Shown: piece after piece, positions 26,454-34,814 of the stretch
Position numbering within the stretch: the first letter of the stretch is position 1
Layout: every line of letters starts with the position of its first letter
NCBI RefSeq assembly: GCF_021442025.1
Contig: NZ_CP090446.1
Coordinates: 3,782,001-3,846,000 of the forward strand
Direction: 5' to 3'
Length of the DNA: 64,000 nucleotides
From: Sphingobacterium sp. SRCM116780
GTDB taxonomy: Bacteria; Bacteroidota; Bacteroidia; Sphingobacteriales; Sphingobacteriaceae
Translations under genes and position numbers: made by a program
Notes under the pieces: model-generated
Told to the model about the DNA's origin: nothing
Databases searched by the model: none
What the model saw: the letters and a program-made list of their open reading frames with translations, nothing else

Positions 26454-26511
26454 TTCGTACCTCATTCGTACCTTGTTCGTACCTCGTTCGAACAAAAACG
26501 AATAAGGTACG
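26454..26511. repeat. 11-bp phased TTCGTACCT repeats with hairpin
   Basis: TTCGTACCT occurs at 26454, 26465 and 26476, exactly 11 bp apart, followed by a partial fourth (TTCG at 26487) at the same phase. The second and third copies form CGTACCTTGTTCGT (26467-26480), which pairs with ACGAATAAGGTACG (26498-26511) through a 14-bp stem with one G-U pair. There is no T-run. It lies in the 256-bp spacer between rnhB and the IS, where I see no gene. Function unknown; a regulator-binding array or a REP-like element are both possible. Confidence 0.7.
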
Positions 26512-26555
26512 TTTGAAGTTCGAATAAAGTCCGTTTAAAATACAATGTAAATTAG

Positions 26556-26558
26556 ACG
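26556..26558. repeat. Target-site duplication, left copy
   Basis: ACG directly before the IS left end; the same triplet follows the right end at 27988-27990. A 3-bp duplication is usual for IS3-family elements. Confidence 0.75.
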
Positions 26559-26583
26559 TGTCTTATCCTGAATTATCCTTACA
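26559..26583 (+). repeat. IS terminal inverted repeat, left
   Basis: Begins TGTCTTATCCTGAATTATCC and ends CCTTACA. Compared with the right repeat it differs at positions 6, 7, 12 and 18. Confidence 0.9.
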
Positions 26584-26680
26584 GCATTCGGATAGTTAAA
26601 CGGTTAAATCCTTACAATTATAAAAAGTTATACGGATATATCCTTACATTGTTTTTTCTTTGTCCGTGTATACCCTTACA
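26577..26680. repeat. Four CCTTACA motifs at 32-33 bp spacing in the IS left end
   Basis: CCTTACA occurs at 26577, 26610, 26642 and 26674 (intervals 33, 32, 32). Intervening bases are only loosely similar, with CGGATA or CCGTGTA at varying positions. The first copy is the inner end of the terminal repeat and the last overlaps the orfB stop codon. The right end has a single copy. They are probably subterminal transposase-binding sites. Confidence 0.75.
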
Positions 26681-27551
26681 ATCGGGTTGTACTGTTTCTT
26701 GTTTTAGTGATTTCCTGACTATGTCTTTGCGCCGGTGTCATCATTTTACAGCTCATGTGCGGTCTGACATTATTGTATCTTTCTATCGCTCTGCACACCG
26801 GTTCAATAGCCATTGAATAGGACTCAAAGGTGTTATAGAGCTCAAATTCTGTTTTCAGTATACCGTTTACCCTTTCGGCAATTGCATTATCATAGGGTGA
26901 TCCGGATTGAGTCATACTGATCTGGATATGGTTTCTCTGCAATAGTTCCACATAGGCATCACAGCAGTACTGTATCCCCCTGTCCGAGTGGTGGATCAGC
27001 GGCCTTTGCTTATATTCCCTGCCGTTTATAGCCTTTTGGAGTGCCGATAGGCATCCGGAAGCTTTTAGTGACTGGCTGAGATGGTAGCCTACGATCTTTC
27101 TGGAATAGGCATCTGTGATCAGAAAAAGGTAGATAAATCCCGTGCCTGTCCGCAGATAGGTAATATCGCTTACCCAGACCTGCTCGGCCATCAGGGGCTT
27201 TGCCCGGCTGATCATATCCGGCCATTTCCTGTAATGATGGTAGGACATCGTGGTGGTCACATATCTCCTTTTGGGATAGATCAGCATGCCATTGTCCCTG
27301 ATCAGCCTGGAAAAAGCATCCCTTCCGATGGTAATATGATGCGCTTTGAGGTTCTGCTGCAGCATATGAAGAAGCTTTACGCATCCTGTACGCGGAAGCA
27401 CTGATCTGATTTCCCAGACCCATTCTAGTATCATTCCATCCTGAATCACCGAAACGTCCCTTCTGGCGTTCATTTCATACCAGGACTGTCTTGTTCTGCC
27501 AAACAGCGAGCAAATGGTACTCAGGGGAATATTGATAAATATCTCCTTCAT
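26676..27551 (-). CDS. IS3-family transposase, OrfB (DDE integrase)
   Basis: A 291-residue catalytic subunit with the retroviral-integrase fold. An N-terminal HTH_21-like region (about 40-75, with HITIGRDAFSRLIRDNGM) is followed by the catalytic core: first Asp in VWVSDITYLRT, second Asp in HHSDRGIQY, and the Glu in DNAIAERVNGILKTE. These are the DD(35)E residues of IS3 elements. The C-terminal RYNNVRPHMSCKMMTPAQ is typical. The start overlaps the orfA stop as ATGA, allowing reinitiation or -1 frameshifting. All catalytic residues are present. Confidence 0.95.
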   Translation of the reverse strand: MKEIFINIPLSTICSLFGRTRQSWYEMNARRDVSVIQDGMILEWVWEIRSVLPRTGCVKLLHMLQQNLKAHHITIGRDAFSRLIRDNGMLIYPKRRYVTTTMSYHHYRKWPDMISRAKPLMAEQVWVSDITYLRTGTGFIYLFLITDAYSRKIVGYHLSQSLKASGCLSALQKAINGREYKQRPLIHHSDRGIQYCCDAYVELLQRNHIQISMTQSGSPYDNAIAERVNGILKTEFELYNTFESYSMAIEPVCRAIERYNNVRPHMSCKMMTPAQRHSQEITKTRNSTTRL

Positions 27552-27931
27552 TTTACTGGCGGTTTGGTACCAGACTTTTTTCGGATATCGATATCCAGCT
27601 CCTGCTCTGCAATATGGATCATCATCTCAAGGGCGGTAATCTTCAGCCTGGCAAGCCGGAGTTCCTCCTGAAGCTGCTCATCAGGACTGCTGGATGCTAA
27701 AGGCGGCAGCTCGCTGTCAGGTGAAATAAGGCCTGAATGGATTTGGGCGATGTTCTTTTTGTACCAGTTGACAAAATAGCGAACCACCTCGCCACTCTTA
27801 AGTCCATGTTTACGCCCAAGCTGTGACTGGCTCAGATTGCCCTCAAGGTATTCTCTGGCAACTGCAATCTTAAAAGATGATTCGTAGGTAACAGGGGCTC
27901 CTGTATGTTTCCCTTTTCTCGGTGTTTCCAT
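27548..27931 (-). CDS. IS3-family transposase, OrfA (HTH subunit)
   Basis: A 127-residue DNA-binding subunit. A helix-turn-helix of the IS3/IS911 type (FKIAVAREYLEGNLSQSQLG, then RKHGLKSGEVVRYFVNWYK) occupies about residues 20-58 and recognises the element ends. A helical tail (about 80-112) may dimerise. It ends KPPVK-stop, the stop overlapping the start of orfB by 4 bp in the -1 frame. I do not see the canonical A6G slippery heptamer; the junction reads GTAAAATGA, so coupled reinitiation seems at least as likely as frameshifting. Confidence 0.9.
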   Translation of the reverse strand: METPRKGKHTGAPVTYESSFKIAVAREYLEGNLSQSQLGRKHGLKSGEVVRYFVNWYKKNIAQIHSGLISPDSELPPLASSSPDEQLQEELRLARLKITALEMMIHIAEQELDIDIRKKSGTKPPVK

Positions 27932-27962
27932 ATTATATAAAATTAATAATTACTCCGATTTG

Positions 27963-27987
27963 TGTAAGGGTAATTTAGGAATAGACA
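27963..27987 (-). repeat. IS terminal inverted repeat, right
   Basis: Read inward on the minus strand it begins TGTCTATTCCTAAATTACCC and ends CCTTACA, 21 of 25 identical to the left end. It lies just upstream of orfA, so the IS promoter should be in or near it. Confidence 0.9.
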
Positions 27988-28344
27988 ACGTTGATATCAA
28001 ATTAACAACAAGAAAATGCAATGATAGATAAACAGGAATATAATGCTGTTTAAAGTGATTAATTGTCCAAGAATAGTACATGTTTTATTGTAACTATTAT
28101 GTTAAGCTTTAAGTTTTACACTTATTAACAATAATATTCTCTTTTTTTGTATAATTATTTTAATTAATACTTATCAGTTTCCATGTCAATAGAAGTATGA
28201 ATGACAACTTGTTTGATTATTAAAAAGCTGACTATCAGTAATGTAAAATGAATTGTAATCAAAAGTCAACTTGTTATTCAACTCGATCTTTTAAAATAGA
28301 TGTCTTGATCATTAGAAATCGAAATAGATAATCACAAAAAATAA
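27988..28344. other. Intergenic spacer between IS and outer-membrane gene
   Basis: A 357-bp very A+T-rich stretch without a credible gene. It begins with the right ACG target duplication. A 9-bp direct repeat CAACTTGTT occurs at 28205-28213 and 28267-28275, 62 bp apart, and could be an operator for the downstream gene. No perfect TAnnTTTG box was found. Confidence 0.5.
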
Positions 28345-31194
28345 ATGTATATGATGAGGATTACCTTCCTTTTATTTTGTAATATATTCCTTTTGAGCTG
28401 GGTCGCTCAGGGACAGACAAAATCTGTTCAAGGAATGCTGAAAGATGATAAAATCCGTGTTGTCGCAGGAGCGTCAGTTAAATTGATCTCCGATCAAGAT
28501 TCTATGGTTACCAGCTCATCGATAGCTGGTATATTTATTTTTAACAATGTTAAAGCTACTAATTTTAAAATTTCAGTTTCGAACTTGGGTTTCGAAAAAT
28601 TTGAACAAGAATTTACTTTTCCAGCTGGAGAATCAAAATATATAATTCCAAGTTTCACTTTGCAACAATCGTCCGAACTATTACAAGAAGTTGTTATTGA
28701 TGGTGTACCTACTGTAGTTGTGAAAGGCGATACGTTAGAATATACGATGAAAGACTTGAAGTTGCGAGATGGGTCTGTTGCAGAAGATGCCTTGAAAAAA
28801 TTACAAGGAGTAGAGGTTGACAAAGACGGTAATGTGACTGCTCAAGGAGAATCTGTAAAACGAGTTCGTATCAATGGTAAGGACTTCTTTGGAGGTGATG
28901 TTAAAACAGCAACACAAAATTTACCAGCAAATATTATTGAGAAAATGCAAATCGTGGATGACTATGGTGATATGGCAAATATAACGGGTAATAAAAATGG
29001 AGATTCAGAGAAAGTCTTGAATATCCAGATTGACCCGAAATACAACCAAGGCCATATGACTACTTTGCGAGCAGGCTATGGTACAGAGGATCGTTATCAG
29101 GCTACAGGAATGTGGATGGGCATGAGAGAGGGAGAGCAGATTTCAGTTTTAGGTAATCTAAATAATACGAATGCACCATTGTTTGATTTTAATACGAGTG
29201 GTGGTGGTGCTCGTCGTCAACAAGGGGGTGGAGGACGTCGAGGAGGGGATATGTTTGGAGGTTCTAATGGATTGACTAAGTTAGGTTCAATAGGATTGAA
29301 TGCTCGAAAAGATTTTTCGGATAAATTGACTGTTTATGGTAGTTATAGTTATAGCCATAGCAACAATACCACGTTGTCCGATATGTTCCAACAAAATACA
29401 TTAAGGGATATCATACAAAACGATAGTATTCATTCAAACTCGAATACGATTGGTGCTAGCCATCGCTTTGAAGCGAACTTAGAATGGAAACCTTCAACTA
29501 GAGATTATATTAAAATATCACCTCAATTTGGATTTGATGATGGAGATGCAAATGCGTTAACAAATTCAATTACTTATCGAAATGAAGAATTTAATAACTC
29601 ACAAGATCAAAACACGTTCACACATTCAACAGCACCTCGCTATGGTATTAGTGGTTTATATAATCGTAAACTGAACGATAAGGGACGTAATGTCTTCTTA
29701 AATATGAATTATAATAATGCTAAAACGGATAAAGATCAGAATGCGATATTACAACGATTGTTAGAAGATCCTAATAATGCAAACGCTTCTTTAAATTCAA
29801 TTTATGAGAGAACAATACAAGAAGCAAGTAATAAAAGTTGGAATGCAGGTGCTTCATTGAATTATACGGAGCCATTATCTGAGAAAGGAAAATTGGAGCT
29901 AACTTACGATTTCAATAAGAATAAATATGACAACTCAAATTTACAGCAAGGTTTTGATAAGGAAAATAATCCTATTAGTGATGATCCAAAATTAAATTTT
30001 GATTACAATTATGATTACTCCTTTACCACACATAGGATTGGAGCGAACTATTTGTATAGCGGAGATAAAGTAACCTACTCCATTGGTGCAGCTGCACAAC
30101 CCTCTCAATTAAGAGGCGATGCCATTAGCTCTGACTTATCTGTACCAATATATCGCAATAATTTAAACTGGATGCCAATCGCTCGTTTTGAATATAAATT
30201 TTCACGTCAAAGTAATTTGTCAGTGAATTATTCAGGATCAGCAACAGAACCCTCCGTTACACAGATTCTACCTTTTGATATGAGCACAAATCGTACAAGC
30301 ATTGTGATGGGTAATGCAGACTTAAATCCAGAATTTAATCATCAAATGAATATTAGATTCAGGAAAAATGATTTTCAAAAAGGAAATAATTTCTTTGCTT
30401 TTGTAAATGCAAATTTAGCCAATAATAAGATTGTGAGTTTAAATAAATCATATTTGGGAGCATTGAGAAACAGTAATACGGGCGCTATTGATACCACGTT
30501 GATATCAGAAACACGATATTTAAATGAAACAAATGATCACCCTTATGGCATTAGTACTTTCTATCATTACGGTAAGTCATTGAAAGAAAAAACATATAAT
30601 ATTATGTTGATGGGAGGAATATCCTTTAATAAAAGGATAGGGTATTCTTCTACAGATAGCTTAGATAATGTCGGTTTAAAAAACATTTCAAAAAATATCG
30701 TTTTTAATCAAGGTTTGATGTTTAGGTATAATCCTTCTGAAAATTTTGAAATTAATCCTGGGGTAAGATATCAGTATAATCATACTGAAAACTCATTGAC
30801 GAATAGAACAACAAATATTTCTTCTTGGACACCGACTTTAATTGGTTCTGTAAATATTACGCCTTCAACTATTTTTGGTGCGGACTTATCAAAACAATTT
30901 AATCAAGGTTATGGATCTGGAATTAATGCTAATCCCTTTATCATTAATACCTATGTTGAGCAGAAGTTCTTAAAAGGTCAACGAGGAACAGTTCGCTTAC
31001 AAGCTTTTGATTTATTAAATGAACAAACAAATGTATCTAGAACTGTTAGCGAATCCATGATCACAGATAGTCGCACGAATCGTTTGGGACGCTATTTTAT
31101 GTTGTTGTTTACCTATAAATTCCAAAAATTTGCATTGGGTTCTCCTGATGGAGACGATAAATCACGAGGAGGTATGCGACCTCCTCGTATGTAA
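28345..31194 (+). CDS. Outer-membrane beta-barrel protein (TonB-receptor-like)
   Basis: A 949-residue outer-membrane protein. A signal peptide ends near VAQGQ (about residue 24). A carboxypeptidase-regulatory-like domain (about 28-110) follows, then a plug-like domain (VVIDGVPTVVVKGDTLEY, then LKKLQGVEVDKDGNV and RVRINGKDFFGGD), then a ~700-residue beta-barrel of the OMP_b-brl_3 kind. No obvious TonB box is seen. Glycine/arginine-rich segments appear in an early barrel loop (GGGGRRGGDMFGG) and at the extreme C-terminus (RGGMRPPRM). Substrate unknown. The start could also be the methionines at codons 3 or 4. An intrinsic terminator follows at 31230. Confidence 0.85.
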   Translation: MYMMRITFLLFCNIFLLSWVAQGQTKSVQGMLKDDKIRVVAGASVKLISDQDSMVTSSSIAGIFIFNNVKATNFKISVSNLGFEKFEQEFTFPAGESKYIIPSFTLQQSSELLQEVVIDGVPTVVVKGDTLEYTMKDLKLRDGSVAEDALKKLQGVEVDKDGNVTAQGESVKRVRINGKDFFGGDVKTATQNLPANIIEKMQIVDDYGDMANITGNKNGDSEKVLNIQIDPKYNQGHMTTLRAGYGTEDRYQATGMWMGMREGEQISVLGNLNNTNAPLFDFNTSGGGARRQQGGGGRRGGDMFGGSNGLTKLGSIGLNARKDFSDKLTVYGSYSYSHSNNTTLSDMFQQNTLRDIIQNDSIHSNSNTIGASHRFEANLEWKPSTRDYIKISPQFGFDDGDANALTNSITYRNEEFNNSQDQNTFTHSTAPRYGISGLYNRKLNDKGRNVFLNMNYNNAKTDKDQNAILQRLLEDPNNANASLNSIYERTIQEASNKSWNAGASLNYTEPLSEKGKLELTYDFNKNKYDNSNLQQGFDKENNPISDDPKLNFDYNYDYSFTTHRIGANYLYSGDKVTYSIGAAAQPSQLRGDAISSDLSVPIYRNNLNWMPIARFEYKFSRQSNLSVNYSGSATEPSVTQILPFDMSTNRTSIVMGNADLNPEFNHQMNIRFRKNDFQKGNNFFAFVNANLANNKIVSLNKSYLGALRNSNTGAIDTTLISETRYLNETNDHPYGISTFYHYGKSLKEKTYNIMLMGGISFNKRIGYSSTDSLDNVGLKNISKNIVFNQGLMFRYNPSENFEINPGVRYQYNHTENSLTNRTTNISSWTPTLIGSVNITPSTIFGADLSKQFNQGYGSGINANPFIINTYVEQKFLKGQRGTVRLQAFDLLNEQTNVSRTVSESMITDSRTNRLGRYFMLLFTYKFQKFALGSPDGDDKSRGGMRPPRM

Positions 31195-31229
31195 TAAATG
31201 ATAAAATTTATTAATAAAATAATTGAATG

Positions 31230-31270
31230 AACGGTCATGGTGTAGTCACCATGATCGTTTTATTTTATTT
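31230..31270 (+). terminator. Intrinsic terminator after the outer-membrane gene
   Basis: A 13-bp stem (AACGGTCATGGTG / CACCATGATCGTT, one G-U) with a TAGT loop, followed by a T-rich tract. Confidence 0.9.
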
Positions 31271-31364
31271 AACGCCAGTTTTCTATATCCCATCAACGTC
31301 ATTTTTTTGCTGTTTTGATAGGTAATGTTTTTATTTAGTTAGTTTTGTTTGAAAAAAAACGGTT

Positions 31365-31820
31365 ATGCTCATATTTGAAAAATTAACACCTGAAAATATT
31401 GATACCATAGTTGCGATGATGCAAGATTTCTATGCAATTGATGGATATCATATGGATGCTAACTCAAGTAGAGATAATTTTAAAACTTTTCTCCAAGATG
31501 ATAAATTGGGTCAATCCTGGTTAATCAAAGAAAATGATTTAGTATTGGGCTATATTATTGTTGTTTATTTCTTTAGCTTTGAATTTAAAGGAAGAGTTGC
31601 CTTATTAGATGAATTGTATCTCAATGCAGATGCTAGAGGGAAGGGCGTCGGGAAAAAAGCGGTACAGTTTGTTCAAGAATATGTAAAAGATGCTGCTTGT
31701 AAACTTGTTTTGTTAGAAGTGGAAGAACATAATTTTCCCGCTCAGAAATTATATGAAAGTCAAGGATTTGTTTTTCATCCGAGAAAAATCATGCGCTATA
31801 GCATCGAAAATTTTAACTAG
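31365..31820 (+). CDS. GNAT family N-acetyltransferase
   Basis: A 151-residue acetyl-CoA-dependent acyltransferase. The GNAT fold is recognisable from the motif V strand (RVALLDELYLNADARG) leading into the acetyl-CoA pyrophosphate loop RGKGVGKKAVQFV (about 89-101), and the late strand-helix LLEVEEHNFPAQKLYESQGF. Substrate cannot be inferred; small-molecule or protein amines are both possible. It starts a short run of plus-strand genes, 18 bp before the M16 peptidase, and may share its transcript. Confidence 0.88.
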   Translation: MLIFEKLTPENIDTIVAMMQDFYAIDGYHMDANSSRDNFKTFLQDDKLGQSWLIKENDLVLGYIIVVYFFSFEFKGRVALLDELYLNADARGKGVGKKAVQFVQEYVKDAACKLVLLEVEEHNFPAQKLYESQGFVFHPRKIMRYSIENFN

Positions 31821-31838
31821 AATCTCCTAATTAACTAT

Positions 31839-33068
31839 ATGGAATACGAAATAATACGCTTATCCAATGGAATACGTGTGGTTTTTCAACAGCAAAATTT
31901 ACCGATCACACATGCTTGTATGTTGATCAATGCAGGGTCGAGAGATGAAAAGGAAGGTAAATTTGGGGTCGCACATTTTATCGAACATTTGCTTTTCAAA
32001 AGAACAGAAAGAAGAAGTACAAATCAAATTTTAAATCATTTAGAGGCTGTTGGTGGCGATCTTAATGCTTATACCACTAAAGAATACACTTGTGTGCATG
32101 CCTCATTTCTAACCCCCTATTTGGATAAGGCACTGGATTTATTTGAGGATATTTTTTTTCACTCTACTTTTCCAGATGAAGAGTTAGAAAAAGAGAAATC
32201 CGTTATTATAGATGAAATGGCTTCATACTTGGATAGCCCTGAAGAGTCGATCGTTGATGATTTTGAAGATATCGTATTTGCAGGTTCTGGTCTGGGACAT
32301 AATATACTAGGTCTTGAAGATCAATTATTAGCTTTGACAAAAACAGATATTCAAGATTTTATAAAATCAAATTATGATACAAATGAGATTGTCGTTTCGA
32401 TTACAGGTAATTATACAATCAAACAGGTAGAGCGTTTAGCCAATAAAATTTTTGCTCCCGTTCCTGAAAATAAAATCGAACGTGAACGTAATGATGTGTC
32501 AACAATAGCAGTTACACACATTGAAAGCCCTAAGCCGATCAATCAGGTACATTATATGTTAGGGTGTCATGCTTACAGTTATCGTGATGATCGGAAAACA
32601 GGTCTTTTATTGTTGAATAATATGCTGGGTGGAATGGGAATGAGTTCTATTTTGAATCTTTCTATTCGTGAGAAATATGGAATTGCTTATACCATTGAAT
32701 CCAACTATACCATGTTTTCTGATTCGGGATTATTTAGTATTTATCTGGGTACAGATGAAGAAAAAGTAGAGAGGGCTAAAAAATTGGTCTTTAAAGAACT
32801 GAATAAATTATGCGAAAAGGAAATGACAGCAGGACAATTGCAAAAGGCAAAACGTAAATTTATTGGTCAGATTGCACTTTCAGAAGAAAATAGAATGAGT
32901 ATGATCATTGCTGCTGCCAAAAACGTAATGGATTATAACCGCATTGTTGAATTGGATGAGATCATTGAGAAAATACAGACCATATCTGCCGCAGAGCTAT
33001 TAACCATTTCAAAGGAAATTTTAGATCCATCGCGTATGCTATCTTTAAGCTTCATCCCAGAAGATTAA
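31839..33068 (+). CDS. M16 family zinc metallopeptidase
   Basis: A 409-residue pitrilysin/mitochondrial-processing-peptidase-type protease. The inverted zinc motif HxxEH is present as AHFIEHLLF (about residues 45-53) and the distal glutamate ligand lies in EKEKSVIIDEMASYL about 75 residues on. The second, non-catalytic half has the usual YGIAYTIESNYTMFSDSGLF. No signal peptide is visible, so it is likely cytoplasmic. It may degrade small peptides. Confidence 0.93.
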   Translation: MEYEIIRLSNGIRVVFQQQNLPITHACMLINAGSRDEKEGKFGVAHFIEHLLFKRTERRSTNQILNHLEAVGGDLNAYTTKEYTCVHASFLTPYLDKALDLFEDIFFHSTFPDEELEKEKSVIIDEMASYLDSPEESIVDDFEDIVFAGSGLGHNILGLEDQLLALTKTDIQDFIKSNYDTNEIVVSITGNYTIKQVERLANKIFAPVPENKIERERNDVSTIAVTHIESPKPINQVHYMLGCHAYSYRDDRKTGLLLLNNMLGGMGMSSILNLSIREKYGIAYTIESNYTMFSDSGLFSIYLGTDEEKVERAKKLVFKELNKLCEKEMTAGQLQKAKRKFIGQIALSEENRMSMIIAAAKNVMDYNRIVELDEIIEKIQTISAAELLTISKEILDPSRMLSLSFIPED

Positions 33069-33084
33069 TTTTTAGTGGATTTCA

Positions 33085-33092
33085 TTATATTT
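33085..33092 (+). promoter_or_regulatory. TAnnTTTG -7 element for fabD
   Basis: TATATTTG followed by C, perfect -7 consensus, 26 bp before the fabD ATG in the 50-bp spacer after the peptidase gene. Confidence 0.6.
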
Positions 33093-33118
33093 GCTCATTA
33101 GAATAGAAAAAATTAAAT

Positions 33119-34009
33119 ATGAAAACAGCATATGTATTTCCTGGTCAAGGAGCTCAGTTCGTGGGAATGGGTCAAGACTTGTATAATCTGAATGAAGAAA
33201 CAAAAGCTTTATTTGAAAAGGCAAATGATATTTTAGGTTTCCGTATTACGGATATTATGTTTGCGGGTACAGAAGAACAATTAAAGCAAACGAATGTAAC
33301 ACAACCTGCAATATTCTTACACTCTGTGATTTTAGCAAAGGCTTTGGGAGATCAATTTAAGCCAGATATGGTTGCTGGTCATTCTTTAGGCGAGTTTTCT
33401 GCTTTAGTGTCTGCGGGCGCGCTCTCTTTTGAAGATGGGCTGAAGTTGGTGGCGCAACGAGCAAATGCGATGCAAAAGGCTTGTGAACTACAACCCTCAA
33501 CTATGGCAGCAATCTTAGGTTTAGAGGATGCGGTTGTTGAAAATATTTGTGCACAAATAGAAGATGTGGTTGTTGCAGCCAATTATAACTGTCCCGGTCA
33601 ATTGGTTATATCGGGATCTATTGCTGGCGTAGATAAAGCTTGTGTTTTATTGACTGAAGCAGGGGCAAAACGTGCTTTAAAATTAAATGTTGGAGGTGCG
33701 TTCCATTCTCCATTGATGGAACCAGCGAAGGTTGAATTACAAGATGCAATTGAAGCGACTGAAATAAAATCACCTATTTGTCCGATCTATCAGAATGTTG
33801 ATGCAGCGGCATATACAGATGCAGAAACAATTAAAAAGAACTTAATCGCACAATTAACAGGAGCTGTTCGTTGGACGCAAACAGTTCAAAATATGTTGGC
33901 AGATCATGCGGGGGCTTTTGTGGAAGTTGGTCCTGGTAATGTATTGCAAGGTTTGGTGAAAAAAGTTGACCGTCAGGTACAAACCTCGGCAGCAAGTATA
34001 GCAGAATAG
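33119..34009 (+). CDS. fabD: Malonyl-CoA:ACP transacylase
   Basis: Transfers malonate from CoA to acyl carrier protein to start fatty-acid elongation. The 296 residues match the family length. The N-terminal FPGQGAQFVGMG is diagnostic, the catalytic serine is in GHSLGEFSALV (about Ser88), the malonate-binding arginine is in AQRANAMQ, and the catalytic histidine is in GGAFHSPLM. It has its own promoter element and a palindromic terminator. No other fab gene is nearby. Confidence 0.96.
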   Translation: MKTAYVFPGQGAQFVGMGQDLYNLNEETKALFEKANDILGFRITDIMFAGTEEQLKQTNVTQPAIFLHSVILAKALGDQFKPDMVAGHSLGEFSALVSAGALSFEDGLKLVAQRANAMQKACELQPSTMAAILGLEDAVVENICAQIEDVVVAANYNCPGQLVISGSIAGVDKACVLLTEAGAKRALKLNVGGAFHSPLMEPAKVELQDAIEATEIKSPICPIYQNVDAAAYTDAETIKKNLIAQLTGAVRWTQTVQNMLADHAGAFVEVGPGNVLQGLVKKVDRQVQTSAASIAE

Positions 34010-34020
34010 TTACTTTTAAG

Positions 34021-34064
34021 AATAAATAGAAAAAGGCGTCTATAGACGCCTTTTTCTATTTATT
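34021..34064. terminator. 44-bp perfect palindrome, bidirectional terminator
   Basis: Perfect inverted symmetry from 34021 to 34064, centred between AAAAAGGCGTC and GACGCCTTTTT. The G+C core with A/T flanks gives a hairpin followed by T-runs on both strands. It terminates fabD and the convergent RDD gene, and includes the last codons and stop of the latter. Confidence 0.92.
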
Positions 34065-34781
34065 ACGGAATAAGATATAATGATCTTTCATCACCTGATT
34101 GACGAAATCATTGGGATGCATGGTTGATTTGACATCCATAATCGTCTCTAGTTTTTGAGTAAGGGCTAAAAGAATGTTATAGTCTTTCCTCTTGACAGCA
34201 CCATCGTAGATTTCTTTTACCTTATTTGCATCTTGGTCGCTTAATTTGATTACTTGTGGAAAGATGATGTCTTTCTCTGATGGGACATCTTCAAAGATTG
34301 TCTGTTGTAAATTTAATTTTGCTTTTAAACTAATGACAGATGTTTCTGCGGATAAATCGCCAATGCGTTGTCCGTACTTGGATAAGGCAATTGAGGTAAT
34401 CGCTATTCCTCCCATACACATCCAAATATCAACCAGAGAAAATGTCCAACGGGCAAAATATTGATAGAAATTAGCGCGCGTTCCATCGATCTTAACCACT
34501 TTTATTTTCATGATTTTCTTTCCGAGACTTTGCCCTGAAAAAGCCGTCTCCATAATAACAGGATAAAAGAAAGCTGGAAGCGTCAGTAATGATAGGATAC
34601 CAAAGAATAACCAGGAATCTCCCATATTAATATCGAAAGAGTAAAGGATGGTAATTATTAAGATATAATAAACGATAATAATAAAGTAGTCAATCGCAAA
34701 AGCGATAATTCTAGAGCCTAAAGAAGCTAAATTATATTCTATTTTTACGTTCTGTGGTGTATTTATTAATAGTTTATTCAT
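34056..34781 (-). CDS. RDD family membrane protein
   Basis: A 241-residue protein whose first ~150 residues form the RDD domain: the first helix starts LGSRIIAFAIDYFII, containing the Arg and Asp that name the family. Further helices follow, with GQSLGKKIMKIKVV between the second and third. The C-terminal ~80 residues are soluble and helical. RDD proteins are found beside SpoIIM, MoxR and DUF58 genes. Here it lies divergently 33 bp from the SpoIIM gene, so the two share a promoter region. Molecular role unknown. Confidence 0.88.
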   Translation of the reverse strand: MNKLLINTPQNVKIEYNLASLGSRIIAFAIDYFIIIVYYILIITILYSFDINMGDSWLFFGILSLLTLPAFFYPVIMETAFSGQSLGKKIMKIKVVKIDGTRANFYQYFARWTFSLVDIWMCMGGIAITSIALSKYGQRIGDLSAETSVISLKAKLNLQQTIFEDVPSEKDIIFPQVIKLSDQDANKVKEIYDGAVKRKDYNILLALTQKLETIMDVKSTMHPNDFVNQVMKDHYILFRNK

Positions 34782-34814
34782 ATATTTGAAATAGCCGGTT
34801 TAAAATTTATATTA

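Larger units (their letters stand above)
26559..27987 (-). mobile_element. Complete IS3-family insertion sequence (1,429 bp)
   Basis: The element is bounded by 25-bp imperfect terminal inverted repeats, 26559-26583 and 27963-27987, identical at 21 of 25 positions and with TG...CA tips. It is flanked by an ACG duplication. It carries two minus-strand genes, orfA and orfB, overlapping as ATGA. Both are intact, so it may be active. Its base composition is higher in G+C (28 of 60 in 27121-27180) than most host genes here, suggesting recent acquisition. It inserted between rnhB and an outer-membrane protein gene without breaking either. The left end also contains four CCTTACA motifs at ~32-bp intervals. 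Confidence 0.92.

Noticed and set aside
26577..26680. Regularly spaced repeats resembling a CRISPR array
   Set aside because: Only 7 bp (CCTTACA) is conserved per unit, the intervals are filled with loosely similar sequence, and the block is inside an IS end. No cas genes are present.
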